64,000 nt of DNA from Cryoendolithus antarcticus (taxonomy: Eukaryota > Ascomycota > Dothideomycetes > Cladosporiales > Cladosporiaceae): assembly GCA_002077065.1 (NCBI GenBank), contig NAJO01000013.1:434001-498000 (forward strand). The letters run 5' to 3'. The translations under genes and the position numbers were made by a program. Position 1 is the first letter of the stretch; each line of letters begins with the position of its first letter. Below, one piece after another: positions 22,517-32,879 of the stretch. The notes under the pieces are model-generated. The model did not search any database. It was not told the origin of the DNA and saw nothing but the letters and a program-made list of their open reading frames with translations.

Positions 22517-23983
22517 ATGTCAGCAAGTGAGCGGGCAATTGTAAGTGAGCGCATTCGTTCACTTCGGGACCCCGTGAGACAACTCCCGCTCGAGCTCCTT
22601 CTCCGAGTCTTCGATCACGTAGCTCGGCTCACTACTTGGCGGTTGCGCACAGTCTCTCGAGAATGGTGTTCCGTACTGAGCGGGTCGGCATTCGAGGCGG
22701 CCGCGCTGATAAGGTACGAAACTCATGACCCATCTGATGCAGCGACTGGTGACAATCGCATGTCACAATCCGTCGAGTCAAGGCTCCGACGTCTCCAAGC
22801 TGTTCAGCGAGATCAGCCCTTCTATCGTGCCGATCTGACAGGACTGCCAATGATGCGCACCGACTTGAGCGGAGGTTATTCGAAGGCAGTGCTGAAAGGT
22901 AATTTCTTCGCGTACGTTTGCGGCGAAGACAGAGTCATTACGATACTCGATCTTCTCCGTGGAAGAACCCTACACCTGAATGGTGATGCAAATGAGACCA
23001 TCTTACAAGTCTCACTCACTCGCACGACATTGAGATTTATAACTTTCAACGGTCATATGTACAGTTCTAACCTGTCCGAAATCGACGGGTCGTGTCGGAA
23101 GACCACACTACCTTCTTCCGCACTACAGTCAATCGCAAGCGACGAGGATGATGTTGCCATGCTCTATCGGCAATCGGATTACATCGGCTATAGGGTTATA
23201 CTGACTCGTGGAGCTTCAACGATCGAGACATTCGATATCAGTGAGATGGGTTTCGCGAGCAAGACCATGTTGATCAGTGCCGCAAAGCAGTGCATCGACT
23301 TCTTCGGATATGAGCCCGTCAAGGCTAAGCATGCAGAAGTCATGTCATACCAACATTGTCGATATTCCTACGCCGGAGAGAAGATGAGTACATCGTCGCT
23401 CGAAGACCTTCTAGGCCCTTGCGAGTCTGTGCGCAACAAGTCTGCGACAAGGAGAAGTATCTCTGCGCCCGTGCCTACAGGAGCCTCAGCTATGTATCAG
23501 ATTGCCGTCCGAACACCAAATCTAGGTATGAAGAGTAAGGCTTGCCGTTACTGGACCTTAATGTCCGATAGTGATGAAGCGAGGTTATTCAAGCACTACG
23601 CCGGAGTAGGTGCTTCATCCACCGAGGAAATGCCCACTTCACGGCACACGCGCCTGTGGAAAGATCGGTATTACTATCCCGGCGTCAACGGTGGGATTGA
23701 ATCGACACCTGTTACGATGTTTTGCGATACCATAGGCACGGCAAAAGCGACTTCCCGATCACGGGATAGCGCCACATTCGCGTCAGCTACTGGAGGCTTT
23801 CCGGAGAGACACGTTGCTGTGAACGATTCATTCTCTCTGTGCTTCGACAATGAGCGTGGCGTTTGCCATATCGAATGCTGGGATGAGGACGCCATCTACC
23901 AAAATGTTGTAGCCGGCGAACACAAGGGTGAAAGTGGCCAAGCTTCCGAGAGGTGGTGCTGGACGAAGTGTACTTACACATGA
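22517..23983 (+). CDS. F-box domain protein
   Basis: Putative substrate adaptor of an SCF ubiquitin ligase. Single exon; the frame opens at a TTG, but the first ATG is 22517 (MSASERAIVSERI), giving 488 residues. The F-box lies at about residues 20-55: DPVRQLPLELLLRVFDHV followed by LTTWRLRTVSREWCSVL. The rest has repeated short beta-like segments (FAYVCGEDRVITILDLL, LRFITFNGHMYSSNL) like the propeller-type regions in other fungal F-box proteins, but no clear WD motif. The substrate is unknown. It is not obviously a paralogue of the F-box cluster at 26-31 kb. Confidence 0.75.
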   Translation: MSASERAIVSERIRSLRDPVRQLPLELLLRVFDHVARLTTWRLRTVSREWCSVLSGSAFEAAALIRYETHDPSDAATGDNRMSQSVESRLRRLQAVQRDQPFYRADLTGLPMMRTDLSGGYSKAVLKGNFFAYVCGEDRVITILDLLRGRTLHLNGDANETILQVSLTRTTLRFITFNGHMYSSNLSEIDGSCRKTTLPSSALQSIASDEDDVAMLYRQSDYIGYRVILTRGASTIETFDISEMGFASKTMLISAAKQCIDFFGYEPVKAKHAEVMSYQHCRYSYAGEKMSTSSLEDLLGPCESVRNKSATRRSISAPVPTGASAMYQIAVRTPNLGMKSKACRYWTLMSDSDEARLFKHYAGVGASSTEEMPTSRHTRLWKDRYYYPGVNGGIESTPVTMFCDTIGTAKATSRSRDSATFASATGGFPERHVAVNDSFSLCFDNERGVCHIECWDEDAIYQNVVAGEHKGESGQASERWCWTKCTYT

Positions 23984-24965
23984 AAGTCGTACTCATATCT
24001 CCGCAGCTATGGAAATGGATCTGCGGCACGATCCACGCGGCTACAATCGTGTACCATTGCTGATGTCCAGGGAGAGCTCGGGATCTCAGCAACGGGCCAG
24101 GAGTGCAGAATTTGGTCTCACCGCACCACGGCATTATCGCGATCGCTGTCATGGCAATGTCAACAATTGCGCGAGAGAGTTCGACCTTGCTCGTCAGCAG
24201 AGGTTCAATCTCCGGATATCTCCACTGTTCACACGATCGGATGATCAGAGTCCACCGGCCTTGACGAAGTGGTACAGATCCGAGTGCCTGACCTAAACCG
24301 ACATGCATGTCGAATATCCGCGTGTCATGTACGACTGGACATTCGGGTGATTCTGATCCGCAGTGCGACATGCTATCAAAGTCTGTGTTGTGAACTCTAG
24401 CTACCATCAGGAGCTGTTCGCCATCACATTTCGTTGTCGGACGCTCCCGGACTGGATTCGACGTGGACATAGCTCTCTCACACCTGAATGCATGGGCTTA
24501 TGCGTGTCTCAAGTCATCGTGACCACCGCTCGCTGAGATCGCGGGTGTTATATTGCGATACAGGCGCTCAGATGCCGCTTGTTTTGTTCTCCGCCCCACT
24601 TGGAGCACGTGAGACAGTTGGCACCTGTAATGGAGTGTATGCGTTCTCGCCGCAAACCGAATTACTTCCTCAGGATCGTGGGTCCGCCGAGCTTTGCGGC
24701 CGAGTTTGTGTGGAACGGGGGGCTCGGAGCAAGATGTTTTTGGGTTGTAGAGAGGTAGGCTGGTACCCAGAAGAATCTTGGATTGCAGGACGATGAGATG
24801 ATGCTCTGAGTGCACTGCTGAGAAGAGTTTCAGGCGCAGCTCGGGTGGCAGTGTATCGAACAAGTTCGAGCGCGATATAGCCTCCTGTGTGCTAGAAGGC
24901 AGCGCGGGTGTAGGACCGATGGACTCTGATGAGTCCATGGCTGATAACGTAGCCTGTCGACTCAT
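23787..24965 (-). CDS. hypothetical F-box/2EXR-like protein, structure uncertain
   Basis: ATG at 24965 (MSRQATLSAMDSSES). The N-terminal part has NLFDTLPPELRLKLFSAV, an F-box or 2EXR-like helix, and later LSHVLQVGRRTKQAASERLYRN, the usual second motif of such fungal proteins. The frame stops at a TAA (24498-24500) after 155 residues, but stays open in the same frame down to 23787 with a coding-like stretch (WTLIIRSCEQW, PEIEPLLTSKVELSR). A 78-nt intron 24484-24561 (GTATCG...TTCAG) would remove the stop in phase. The last 200 nt would overlap the opposing F-box gene antisense, so the true 3' end is probably a further unseen intron or an earlier stop. It could also be a pseudogene. Confidence 0.35.
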
Positions 24966-25628
24966 GGTGGTTCGGTGGGTGTTTCGCAGGTGTAAGGGAG
25001 ACGAGAATGCAAGACTGACACTGGCGTGGCGTCCGGAGTGAGTGATCGAGACGTCAAACTGCAGATGTTTGAACGGAAAGGTAAAGCCAACAGAGGTAGC
25101 ATCGTGAAGCCTGGTGCACTTGCGATGCCTCTGCCGTCCTCATGTCTCTGTGCCGACCTCATGTCCTCAGATTTCCTCAATCAGGCTTTGATCAGCTCTG
25201 GCGCACGACGCACTCGCCGACACTGGTCTACCAGTATTGTCTCTGACGATGCCCGTTCGAGCAGCGCCCCTTGACCTACAGGTTTACAAGATGGGACACT
25301 GCTACCGTCTCCTGATGCATCCTCCAGCCTTGTAACAAGCAAGCCCATCTTGGAACTTACGCGATATCGGACATCCCTAAGGATGCATTTACTTTGCGCA
25401 TGCGCAGAGCGAGCTCATATAGTCAATCTTATTGATTTTGTCGTGTCACATATGTCTATGTTACCCTCCCCAAACTACAATGATACCGGACAGACTTTGC
25501 AAATGCGTGCCCGCCTTCCTGTCCCAGCTCACTGCGCTGCCAAGCTCATTGGCTACATCAACCTCAGAAGGCCACATCTGTCCTCTTCTACAGCAACCAC
25601 GGCCAGATTTCCCAGGCAAACCACAATT
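24966..25628. other. divergent intergenic region
   Basis: 663 bp between divergent genes. The frame of the downstream small membrane protein is open upstream to 25350, but that part has no domain-like content and is more likely leader. Confidence 0.5.
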
Positions 25629-26027
25629 ATGTCCGTAGACCTCCGCCAACGCCGCCCAGCTGGTCCCGCAACCTCCCCCTCCGCCTCAGCCCCAGAAGTC
25701 GACGAGTCCAAGACCAAAGTTCCCCGCGCTCAACACCAACCTCCAAACCTCGAGCCCGATCTCTGGGTTGTCCTTACGCTCTTCTTCAGCTTTGCCGCCA
25801 TAGTAATCACATACTACTTCTATCGAGTCAGCTATGCGGAGGATGGACAGTTCGCGGAGTTTGTCAACACCAAGATCTTGAGAGGGAATGACTGGGCGAG
25901 TCAGATGCTGTTGGTGTATCCTAAGACAAAGACTTTGGATGGAGGGGTGACGGGGACGGTGGAGAGCTTGGTGCAGAAGGCGACAAGGACTGCAGGGAGT
26001 GCGGCGGGGAAGATTACCGCGGCTTGA
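25629..26027 (+). CDS. small single-pass membrane protein
   Basis: 132 residues from ATG 25629 (MSVDLRQRRPAGP). A Pro/Ser-rich hydrophilic N-terminus is followed by one clear transmembrane helix (LWVVLTLFFSFAAIVITYYF, about residues 46-65), then a short soluble C-terminal region. There is no signal peptide, so it is probably a type II or tail-proximal anchor in the ER or an internal membrane. I cannot assign a family. Upstream in-frame ATGs exist, but the chosen start gives a compact, ordered reading. Confidence 0.6.
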   Translation: MSVDLRQRRPAGPATSPSASAPEVDESKTKVPRAQHQPPNLEPDLWVVLTLFFSFAAIVITYYFYRVSYAEDGQFAEFVNTKILRGNDWASQMLLVYPKTKTLDGGVTGTVESLVQKATRTAGSAAGKITAA

Positions 26028-26394
26028 AGGCAGATGGAGGTGTAGGATCGGTCAGATCAAAGCGCGTAGACTACTTTGAAAGGCAACAGAGGAACACGCA
26101 ATTGTCTAATCTGCTACGTTGGAGGAACATGCACTCTGTCAGTGACGGTAACAATCACCACATGTTGACTGTGGAGTCTTTCTCGTAGGTCGCTTGAAGC
26201 GACATAGCAGATTGCCAGTGCCTTCCCTTCCTGGGCCGAGAGAGCCATACCACGCTGACGCGGACGTCCAACGACGACCTTCTTGCAATGTTGACTATCG
26301 GCCTCCTGCTTCAGACGATGATGCAGAGTCGATCCCGCGCGCTCTCCAGGCGGGCCGGAGTGCTTTGACACCTAACACAAGGCCACCCATACCA
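26028..26394. other. intergenic region at 3' ends
   Basis: 367 bp between the 3' end of the small membrane protein gene and the 3' end of the broken F-box copy. Nothing is recognised. Confidence 0.5.
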
Positions 26395-27521
26395 TCAGTC
26401 ATGCCCAGCGGCCAGCTGCGCTGAGGGCTGGCCTTCGGCAGATACCGCCTGTGTGGCTCTTTGACGGACTGCCAGCCACTGTGCATCGGTAGGTATGATC
26501 CTGTCAATCATGCACCATACTTCTGTTGCGCTGATGGTCCGTTTCTCGGGATATTTTGTCCACAATTTACGGAGCTCATCTCCAGCGATAGCTCCGTCGT
26601 CTCGAAAGATGCCATCAGGTATGTCGGGTTGAGGCATTTGGGGGTCTTCGAACCCGCAAAGCTGCCACTAGAACGAGGTTTTCATAGTGCCACGCTTCAT
26701 CAGGTACTCGTCGAGGTTGTCGGGCCGTATTGAAGCTCCCTCGAGAAGCTCCCCGAAAGTGACCCCATCTTCATTGCTCACAGGCCGCTTTGTCATGTAC
26801 GGGAGGTTTCGTGACTTTCCATGTGCGTTCGACCAACACGTGTGCGTGACAACGACGTGAACTTCGACACATGGCGGACTCGTCAAATGCATATTCTGCC
26901 AGCTGCCTGGTGATGCAATGTTGAAACTATGCAGTTTCCCTATCAATGCCAGGCTGAGAGCCGCGCAGCCATGGTAGGTGAAGCCCTGCTCGCTAATCTT
27001 CCCCATTCCGTGGACGGGATCCAGGACAGGGCAGAGCAGAGCCGGGACTTGGATATCGCTTGGAACCTTAGGGAACACGTTACACCATCTTCCGTCGACG
27101 TGGTGCACTTGCATCAAAGCGCCATTCGACATCAGAATCCTGATCCTGCCTGCCTTCGACCACCCATTTGTTCACAGGACGATTATCTGGCTTGGGGAAT
27201 AGCATTTCCTGTAGCTTGTGCGACCTTGTGATACAGTCGCGGAATTGCATTGACACACGCTGGACGGCGACAAGACTGAAGACTGGCAGGTGGTGGAGTA
27301 TGCTTTCGAGGAGCTCTGTCGTTGCAAATGTGGCATGCCCAGCGGCAGTTTGAGTCATCGCGCGGGTGACTCGGGTGCTGGCGACCAATGCTGAGGAGCC
27401 TGTCTCACGCTGAGTAAACGATGTTAGCTCGACAGCTGCCTATGAAATGAAGTGGATGATACTTGCGACGCACGTTTGTGGTGTGATGCGAGTCCTCGGC
27501 TTTGCGTTTGACACCAGCCAT
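26395..27521 (-). pseudogene. broken F-box paralogue (copy 1 of 3)
   Basis: Homologous along its length to the intact gene at 30516-31499. A likely short first exon (27474-27521, MAGVKRKAEDSHH) joins by a 64-nt GTGCGT...CTCAG intron to the F-box (ELLESILHHLP, VQRVSMQFRDCI). After WVVEGRQDQDSDV the frame shifts near 27135-27160, within a GGCAGGCAGGATCAGGAT slippery tract; homology then continues in another frame (PGSWQNMHLTSPPC matching IGSWRKLYVFDPPC). A TAG at 26668-26670 then interrupts the same frame before a last conserved block (LRKLWTKYPEK, DAQWLAVRQRA). A frameshift plus an in-frame stop argue for a pseudogene. No intron with good sites repairs either break without deleting conserved residues. 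Confidence 0.65.
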
Positions 27522-28031
27522 AATGTCGCTGAACAAGTCTATTGTGGTGCGGTGACAAGGAGCTGTGATGAGGTAGAGGTGACTCGGTTCACATGTGATA
27601 TGCCAAGATCGCAAGAAGGAAGGAGCTACCGACACTTGGGGAAGACGCAAGAGTCGATACTGAACCATCTGCCACACAATAGAAGACATCACTGAAGATC
27701 GACTTGGGGAATGCGATGATGGGGTTTAGTATACATTTCCAGGCTGCATGCCTCTGTGTATAGCTACTCACCAGCCTGCCATACCCCAGCTAAGCTTTCG
27801 TAAATCCGTATGCACGCCAGGCAATGCTGGCGGCACATATTCCGTGTGATCTTTGTAGTGAGATGAGGCTCTCGCCGTGCATCTTGAAGGGTGGGTGCAT
27901 TGCACCGTAGCCGATGTCGTACAGTCGGTTGCATGTGATGAAGAATGTCAGGGAGCGCTGAGTCTAGCAGTACCACTGTGTAGCCAGCGCATCTGCTATG
28001 CTTGATAGACTCTCACAGATGCTTCGCAGGT
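27522..28031. other. intergenic region within F-box cluster
   Basis: 510 bp between copies 1 and 2. No F-box or other recognisable frame. Confidence 0.5.
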
Positions 28032-28805
28032 TCAGTCGGTAGATGCGTCAGCCTCGGCTTGCGCAGCCTCAGCTTCCAGAGCCTCGTCCCAGACCACCTG
28101 CCAAAATTCGTGCGTCGGCGCCAGGACGCCGGCCAGGAAAATCTTTGAACCCGTGAGGTCGAATATGAAGGTCCCGGGGTACTTAGCACGCATATCGGCC
28201 AGTACGTTTGCCAGCGTCCCATAGGTGCGCGTCTGGGCCTCCGCCCGCAGATGCAGACTGATCCAGATCTTCGTATTGAAGACTCCGTCCATGAGCATGC
28301 CCAGCGTAAGAGTGTTGACGTCGGTGACGGGCCGGGCAGGAGTGCCGACTGCATTGCGTCTCGATTCGCGCTTGTGTCGCCAGCTATGGAGGGTTGTGAC
28401 GATCGCACGGGAGCACGGGATATCTGTAACGTGCATGTTACGCCAAGTACCTGGCAATTTGGAAATGCGATCGAAGGTCTTTCCATGCCATTTCAGAGGT
28501 GCCATCCATTCGGAAGAAGGGCCCCCAAGATATAGCGTTGTAAGTATGCGAGTGTCTCTACGCAATAGCGGATTGAGCTGTGCTGGTTTGACTAGCTGAG
28601 TGCCGGCAGGAATTGTTGGCCCGGTGGTGGAGTCGGGGCAAATAAGGTTATGCAGCCTGTAATCCAAAACGCCATCCGGGTCCTGTTCCACGATCCAAGT
28701 CTCGTTCGGACGACTCTGAGCTCGTAGCCACATCTTCTCCTGTATCTTAGGCGACGTCGCGATGCTACATACGTAGTATGACAACCCAAGATATGCACGC
28801 TGAGG
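28032..28805 (-). pseudogene. N-terminally truncated F-box-family paralogue (copy 2 of 3)
   Basis: About 258 codons are open from 28805 down to the stop at 28032, but no ATG lies near the 5' end; the nominal start is a TTG. The reading aligns with the intact copy at 30516-31499 from just after its F-box: CSIATSPKIQEKMWLR matches CIAKSPRLQERLWLR; LPGTWRNMHVTDIPC matches IGSWRKLYVFDPPC; MRAKYPGTFIFD matches LQQMYPGKFSFD. The F-box half is missing. A CCTCAG acceptor at the 5' edge means an upstream exon is possible, but I found no F-box-like sequence on this strand in the next kilobase. Either a truncated pseudogene or a gene with an unrecognised first exon. Confidence 0.55.
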
Positions 28806-30515
28806 CTACACGAGGTAGAGCGTAGTCTTCACCTGGGCGTCGTCATGTGTAGTGCACTCGGCCATGTGCTTGACTATGCGTCTCGCTACCTCGGTCCCTA
28901 TGGGTATTTCGAAAATGAATGGTTCCATCGGTGGTAGGCTGGCACAAGCCATGTGCTCCGAATCCTGAAAACCAACTATGATATGCTGTAACCCTCGCGA
29001 AATGCGCATGATCTTGATGCATTGATTATTTTTCACTTGAGCGTGATTGCAATCGTCGTGATGAGTCCTGCTAGGGCCACTTTCCCTTCGGTATAATTGC
29101 CTTGATTCGTCCACACGGCGCCGTAGTGTACTCGAGTGCATTCTTGGCTGTAATTCCAGCCAAGCCGGGCAACTCGACGGGTGTGTAAGCATCACTTAGG
29201 TGCGGCCCGCACTATAACGTGGAGCAAACAGAAGAGCGTATCGGTTCGATTGTTGTCAATTAGCCATGTCGATGTTCGGGATCCGTACCTGTGACAGCGG
29301 AGGACCCTTCATTGAGGTATGGGAAACCCCAGCTTCTTCTCGAATCGCCGGGAGTCCTAGTATAGTCGGGGAAGATGCGCGTGATGCATCGTGTTGGTCA
29401 CCGCGGAGTAGGAGCCTACGAACATTGCGAGGAAGTGCCTTGACAGTGGATGTGTCGTGAGTGCTGGGACTGGGCACGGTCGTGGCGACCGTCACTTTGG
29501 GCGGTGGGAATCTACTTCGCGTCCGACTCAGCAGAATCCGGCCACTTGAAGACATTATCTCGGGCAGATAAAGTTTGTCCACGAATCTCGAAGAGCCACT
29601 CAGGTGCAATACGCGATACTGGAATCCCGTTGGGAAGGGCTGTAGTCATACAAGACACATGCTGTATCAAGCTTCCGGATTCACGCAGATCGTGGACTCA
29701 GCCGTGAGCGAGTGCTGTGGCAGTGGACTTGGCCAGATCTGCCGCTTCGGCGTCTAGCTACGCGAGCATAGGCCAATGCAGCTCTCGGGCGAGTCGACGC
29801 GATGGCATGGTATGGTGCCATGCGAGTTGCGGGGCAGGAGCATTCAAACTGTGCATCACAGCGTGCATGCTAGCAGAAAGGTCTTGAGTACTGGATCTGG
29901 AGAGGATGATCTGTCAGCTCTTCGCAATACAGTGCGATATGGCTGTACTCATCTTGGTAGACAGTGAAAGCCGCCAGGCTCCTTCGCTTGCATCCTATAT
30001 CTTCAAAATGTCGACACTTGTGCTGGCTGTTTGATGAGATAGCTGGTGATGAATCGCTCACGTCATAATGCTGGCGAGGCGTAGTTGAAGTTAAGGTCGC
30101 AAGTGTGTATGATCGTCGTGAGCTACACTCGCTTGCCTTGATCCTGGAAGAGAAGAAGAGACTGTACCGTGGGCCTGCTAATCGGTGTGAGCAGCAAAGC
30201 TAAGCGTCTGTACGAACGGAAGACATAGCGCAGTATATGACGGAGAGGAATAAATCAAGAGGTAGGAAGCCTCACTTGCCCGTCCGCGCTGCGGATGTGG
30301 TCGATGACCATGGGACGCAGCTGGGATATATGATGCGCCAAAGTCAGTCCGAGCTCTTCTGTGTTTGCCTCTTGCATCACGGAAAAGCAAGGCGTCATGC
30401 TGGTCCCGCCCAGTCTCTTTGTTCCGAAGCTACCAGCCAGTCCCTCCTCCAACACGATCTTATGCACACTGCAGTCTAGTCCTCGGCATGCACGAATGTC
30501 AACGTGATACCCCGC
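28806..30515. other. 1.7-kb region without confident genes
   Basis: Contains only short open frames. A 99-codon minus-strand frame from ATG 29555 (MSSSGRILLSRTR) has low-complexity content and no supporting context. It may hold decayed sequence from the F-box cluster; I saw no transposon ends. Confidence 0.4.
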
Positions 30516-31499
30516 TTAGGTCCCGACCACTGCTGCGTTTGCATCGGTGCCGTCGGACAGCGCAGCTCGACAGTGGACAGCCTGCCACTCTGCCGCGGAG
30601 GGTATGACGATCCCTTTGGCGAAAATGCATGAGGCGCCCGCATCAAAGCTGAATTTGCCTGGATACATCTGTTGCAGCTCGTCAAGTATCTCGCAGACGC
30701 TTGAGTGATCGTCCCATGTCTGGCCGGCTCTCGGTCGGATGACCTTGTCCTGAGGCAATGCGAGATGGCGACGTGTTATACCGCCTCCAATGTAAGCGCG
30801 GTCAAGAAGGTCGCCAATCTGCATTCTGTCGATTGGTAAGAGATGCGGTCGTTCGTCGGCGGTGGCAATATTACCAGCCTCCAGGAGGTTGAACCACATC
30901 GATGCTTTCGCTTCGAAAGCGGTGACGGTCGCTCTTCGTGGGGCGAGGTAGTTGTATACAAGATGCATCCTGGGATCGGCGCAAGGCGGGTCAAAAACAT
31001 ACAACTTGCGCCAGCTACCGATATCGGGCATGTATGGGCCGTTGCTGCGCCGTATCGCTTTGTGTTTGAAATAGATCCTTAGGCTCAGAGCAATCAGGCG
31101 CTCCGAGCGACCAGGTTCCTGACGAAAGATCGGGCATAGCTGCGCGGGTGACCATCGAGGGCCGTGCAGTGTCGCACTGTTATTGCTGTGCACCAGCGAG
31201 AAGGTGTCAACAGTGTTTCCACGCGGTCCAGTGGCTACCCACTGCTGCGGCGGGCAATTTCTGAGCCTCAGCCACAACCTCTCCTGAAGCCGAGGGGACT
31301 TCGCGATGCAATCGCGGAAGCGGAGCGAGACCCGCTGAAATACGAAGAGATCGAACATGGGGAGCTTGAGCAGTATGGCTTCGAGAAGCTCCGTGGTGCC
31401 AAGGACAGCATAGACAGCAGCGAAGCGTTTCATGCCCCGAGTGACTCGATCAGTTGTGGGAGCAGACGAGGCTGTCTTCTTGCGCTTTTTGATAGTCAT
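30516..31499 (-). CDS. F-box family protein (intact copy 3 of 3)
   Basis: Uninterrupted 327-residue frame from ATG 31499 (MTIKKRKKTASSAP). It has a basic, probably disordered N-terminus with a KKRKK nuclear-type signal. The F-box is at about residues 38-78: TTELLEAILLKLP, then FQRVSLRFRDCIAKSPRLQERLWLR. The C-terminal 230 residues are shared with the two degraded neighbours and include PAQLCPIF, GSWRKLYVFDPPC, IGDLLDRAY and MYPGKFSFD. Probably an SCF-type adaptor of a lineage-expanded fungal family with unknown substrate. It is the only apparently functional member of this tandem group. Confidence 0.8.
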   Translation of the reverse strand: MTIKKRKKTASSAPTTDRVTRGMKRFAAVYAVLGTTELLEAILLKLPMFDLFVFQRVSLRFRDCIAKSPRLQERLWLRLRNCPPQQWVATGPRGNTVDTFSLVHSNNSATLHGPRWSPAQLCPIFRQEPGRSERLIALSLRIYFKHKAIRRSNGPYMPDIGSWRKLYVFDPPCADPRMHLVYNYLAPRRATVTAFEAKASMWFNLLEAGNIATADERPHLLPIDRMQIGDLLDRAYIGGGITRRHLALPQDKVIRPRAGQTWDDHSSVCEILDELQQMYPGKFSFDAGASCIFAKGIVIPSAAEWQAVHCRAALSDGTDANAAVVGT

Positions 31500-31841
31500 C
31501 AGTATGGTGAGATAAAGGCAATGCCTCAGGGAAGGGCAATACCTTCACAGCTGCATGTGGCGCGCCACTTTTGCGCTTCGAGACCGCCATTTTGACATGG
31601 GAACTTTTGTGCAAGTGTTGTTGAGTGATAAGTAGAGTCGATTGTCCACGGGTAGTATGCTTAGGAATGGCTGAGGCAGAAGTGGCGTGCCAAGGCTAGT
31701 TGATGGAAGGAGCCACCGGTGAAGTCAATAGGAAGGTGCGACGCAAGACCTCGTGCGACTTCAACAGCACATAATTTCGACAAGAGTACATGTGGTTGCG
31801 GTCCGCAGTGGCGTGCATGTGGTTGTTGCATTGCACATCGC
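31500..31841. other. intergenic region
   Basis: 342 bp between the 5' end of the F-box gene and the 3' end of ARPC5. Nothing else was recognised. Confidence 0.5.
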
Positions 31842-32577
31842 TCATACCGTTCTTCGATCCGACATTACTCTGACTATGCTCCCTGGCCCTGCCATCTCCA
31901 CGAGCTACACAATCACTGTCAGCACGAGCTCCCCCTCCCTCCTTGTTGCATTGAACACAACGGAGCAAGACCTCCACATACCTTCTCATGCCAGCTCAAC
32001 AGCACACTCATCCCCTGCCCTCCTCCCTCAGCACCCCCAAAACTCCGCCCACCAGCCTGCGTGAATCCCGTCGCCTGTGGCGTCAATATCTTCCCGCCCT
32101 GTCCAGTCTGCGTGTGTCCCGTCGTGCCCTGTGCCATACCCTTGTATAGGTACTTCATCAGGGTGTCGCATGTCTCGCTGCCATTTGGCGAGCTGTAAAG
32201 CCGTTGGAGCAGTGGTGTCATGTCGGCTTGACGGATGGATTGCAAAAGCTCTGTGATGAGGGAGAGATGGATGGCCTGGCAATCCATTCGTATCAGCACA
32301 GTGGTCTGCAAGATCACGCAACAGCCAATGCCTGTAGCCTCGATGTACACACCCTTCCTGCGTCATCTGCGCCATATGGCACATTTTCCAATGCACCCTT
32401 CAGCGCATCTTCCGACTGTCCCGATCGCATGAGCTGCCGTATTTGGCCTGACAGTGTCTGAACATCTTGAGTAGATATGGGCTGGACTTGGGGTGTGAGG
32501 GATCTGAGATCAAAGTTGTAGCAAGATTCGGGGTCGTATGCGTCAATGTTGATCGTCCGCCAGTTGATCTCTGCCAT
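31842..32577 (-). CDS. ARPC5: Arp2/3 complex subunit 5 (p16-Arc)
   Basis: Smallest subunit of the Arp2/3 complex, which nucleates branched actin at cortical patches for endocytosis and polar growth. Exons are 32353-32577, 31982-32275 and 31842-31904, with two 77-nt introns (GTGTGT...GCCAG; GTATGT...TGTAG); 193 residues. Splicing gives the family sequence MAEINWRTINIDAYDPES, LENVPYGADDAGR|AIHLSLITELLQSIRQ, MSVLLSWHEK|LVEMAGPGSIVRVM and the terminal SDRRTV. The first intron has an earlier possible acceptor that would insert ten residues not expected in the family. It is divergent from the large membrane protein, about 300 bp apart. Identification is secure. Confidence 0.95.
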
Positions 32578-32879
32578 GGTTGCGGTGGTTGGGGTTGTCA
32601 GTGATCGACGACCCTAATAGAAGTTCACTTTCCCGTCGGTGCCTGGTAGCACTTGCCCATGAAGTGAGCCGCAACGCATGGCATTGCTTGGCGCTGCACT
32701 ACGAATGTGGGGAAGCGGGTTGTTTCGAGTTCGACGCGCACGTACGCGATCAGATCGATAGATCGACGTGATGCAATGGTTGACGGCAGCAGCACGGGTG
32801 GCGTTCAGACCATGACAACATAAGCACTTGGACCAGCAAATGCTACGATGCGGAGAAGATGTAGCAGCATTTGTCGAAC
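32578..32879. promoter_or_regulatory. bidirectional promoter region ARPC5 / membrane protein
   Basis: 302 bp between two divergent ATGs. No specific element was identified; its role is inferred from position. Confidence 0.45.

Noticed and set aside
26640..26720. Short intron (GTACCT...GGCAG) to bypass the TAG in F-box copy 1
   Set aside because: The possible introns are 40 or 46 nt, and neither keeps the reading phase.
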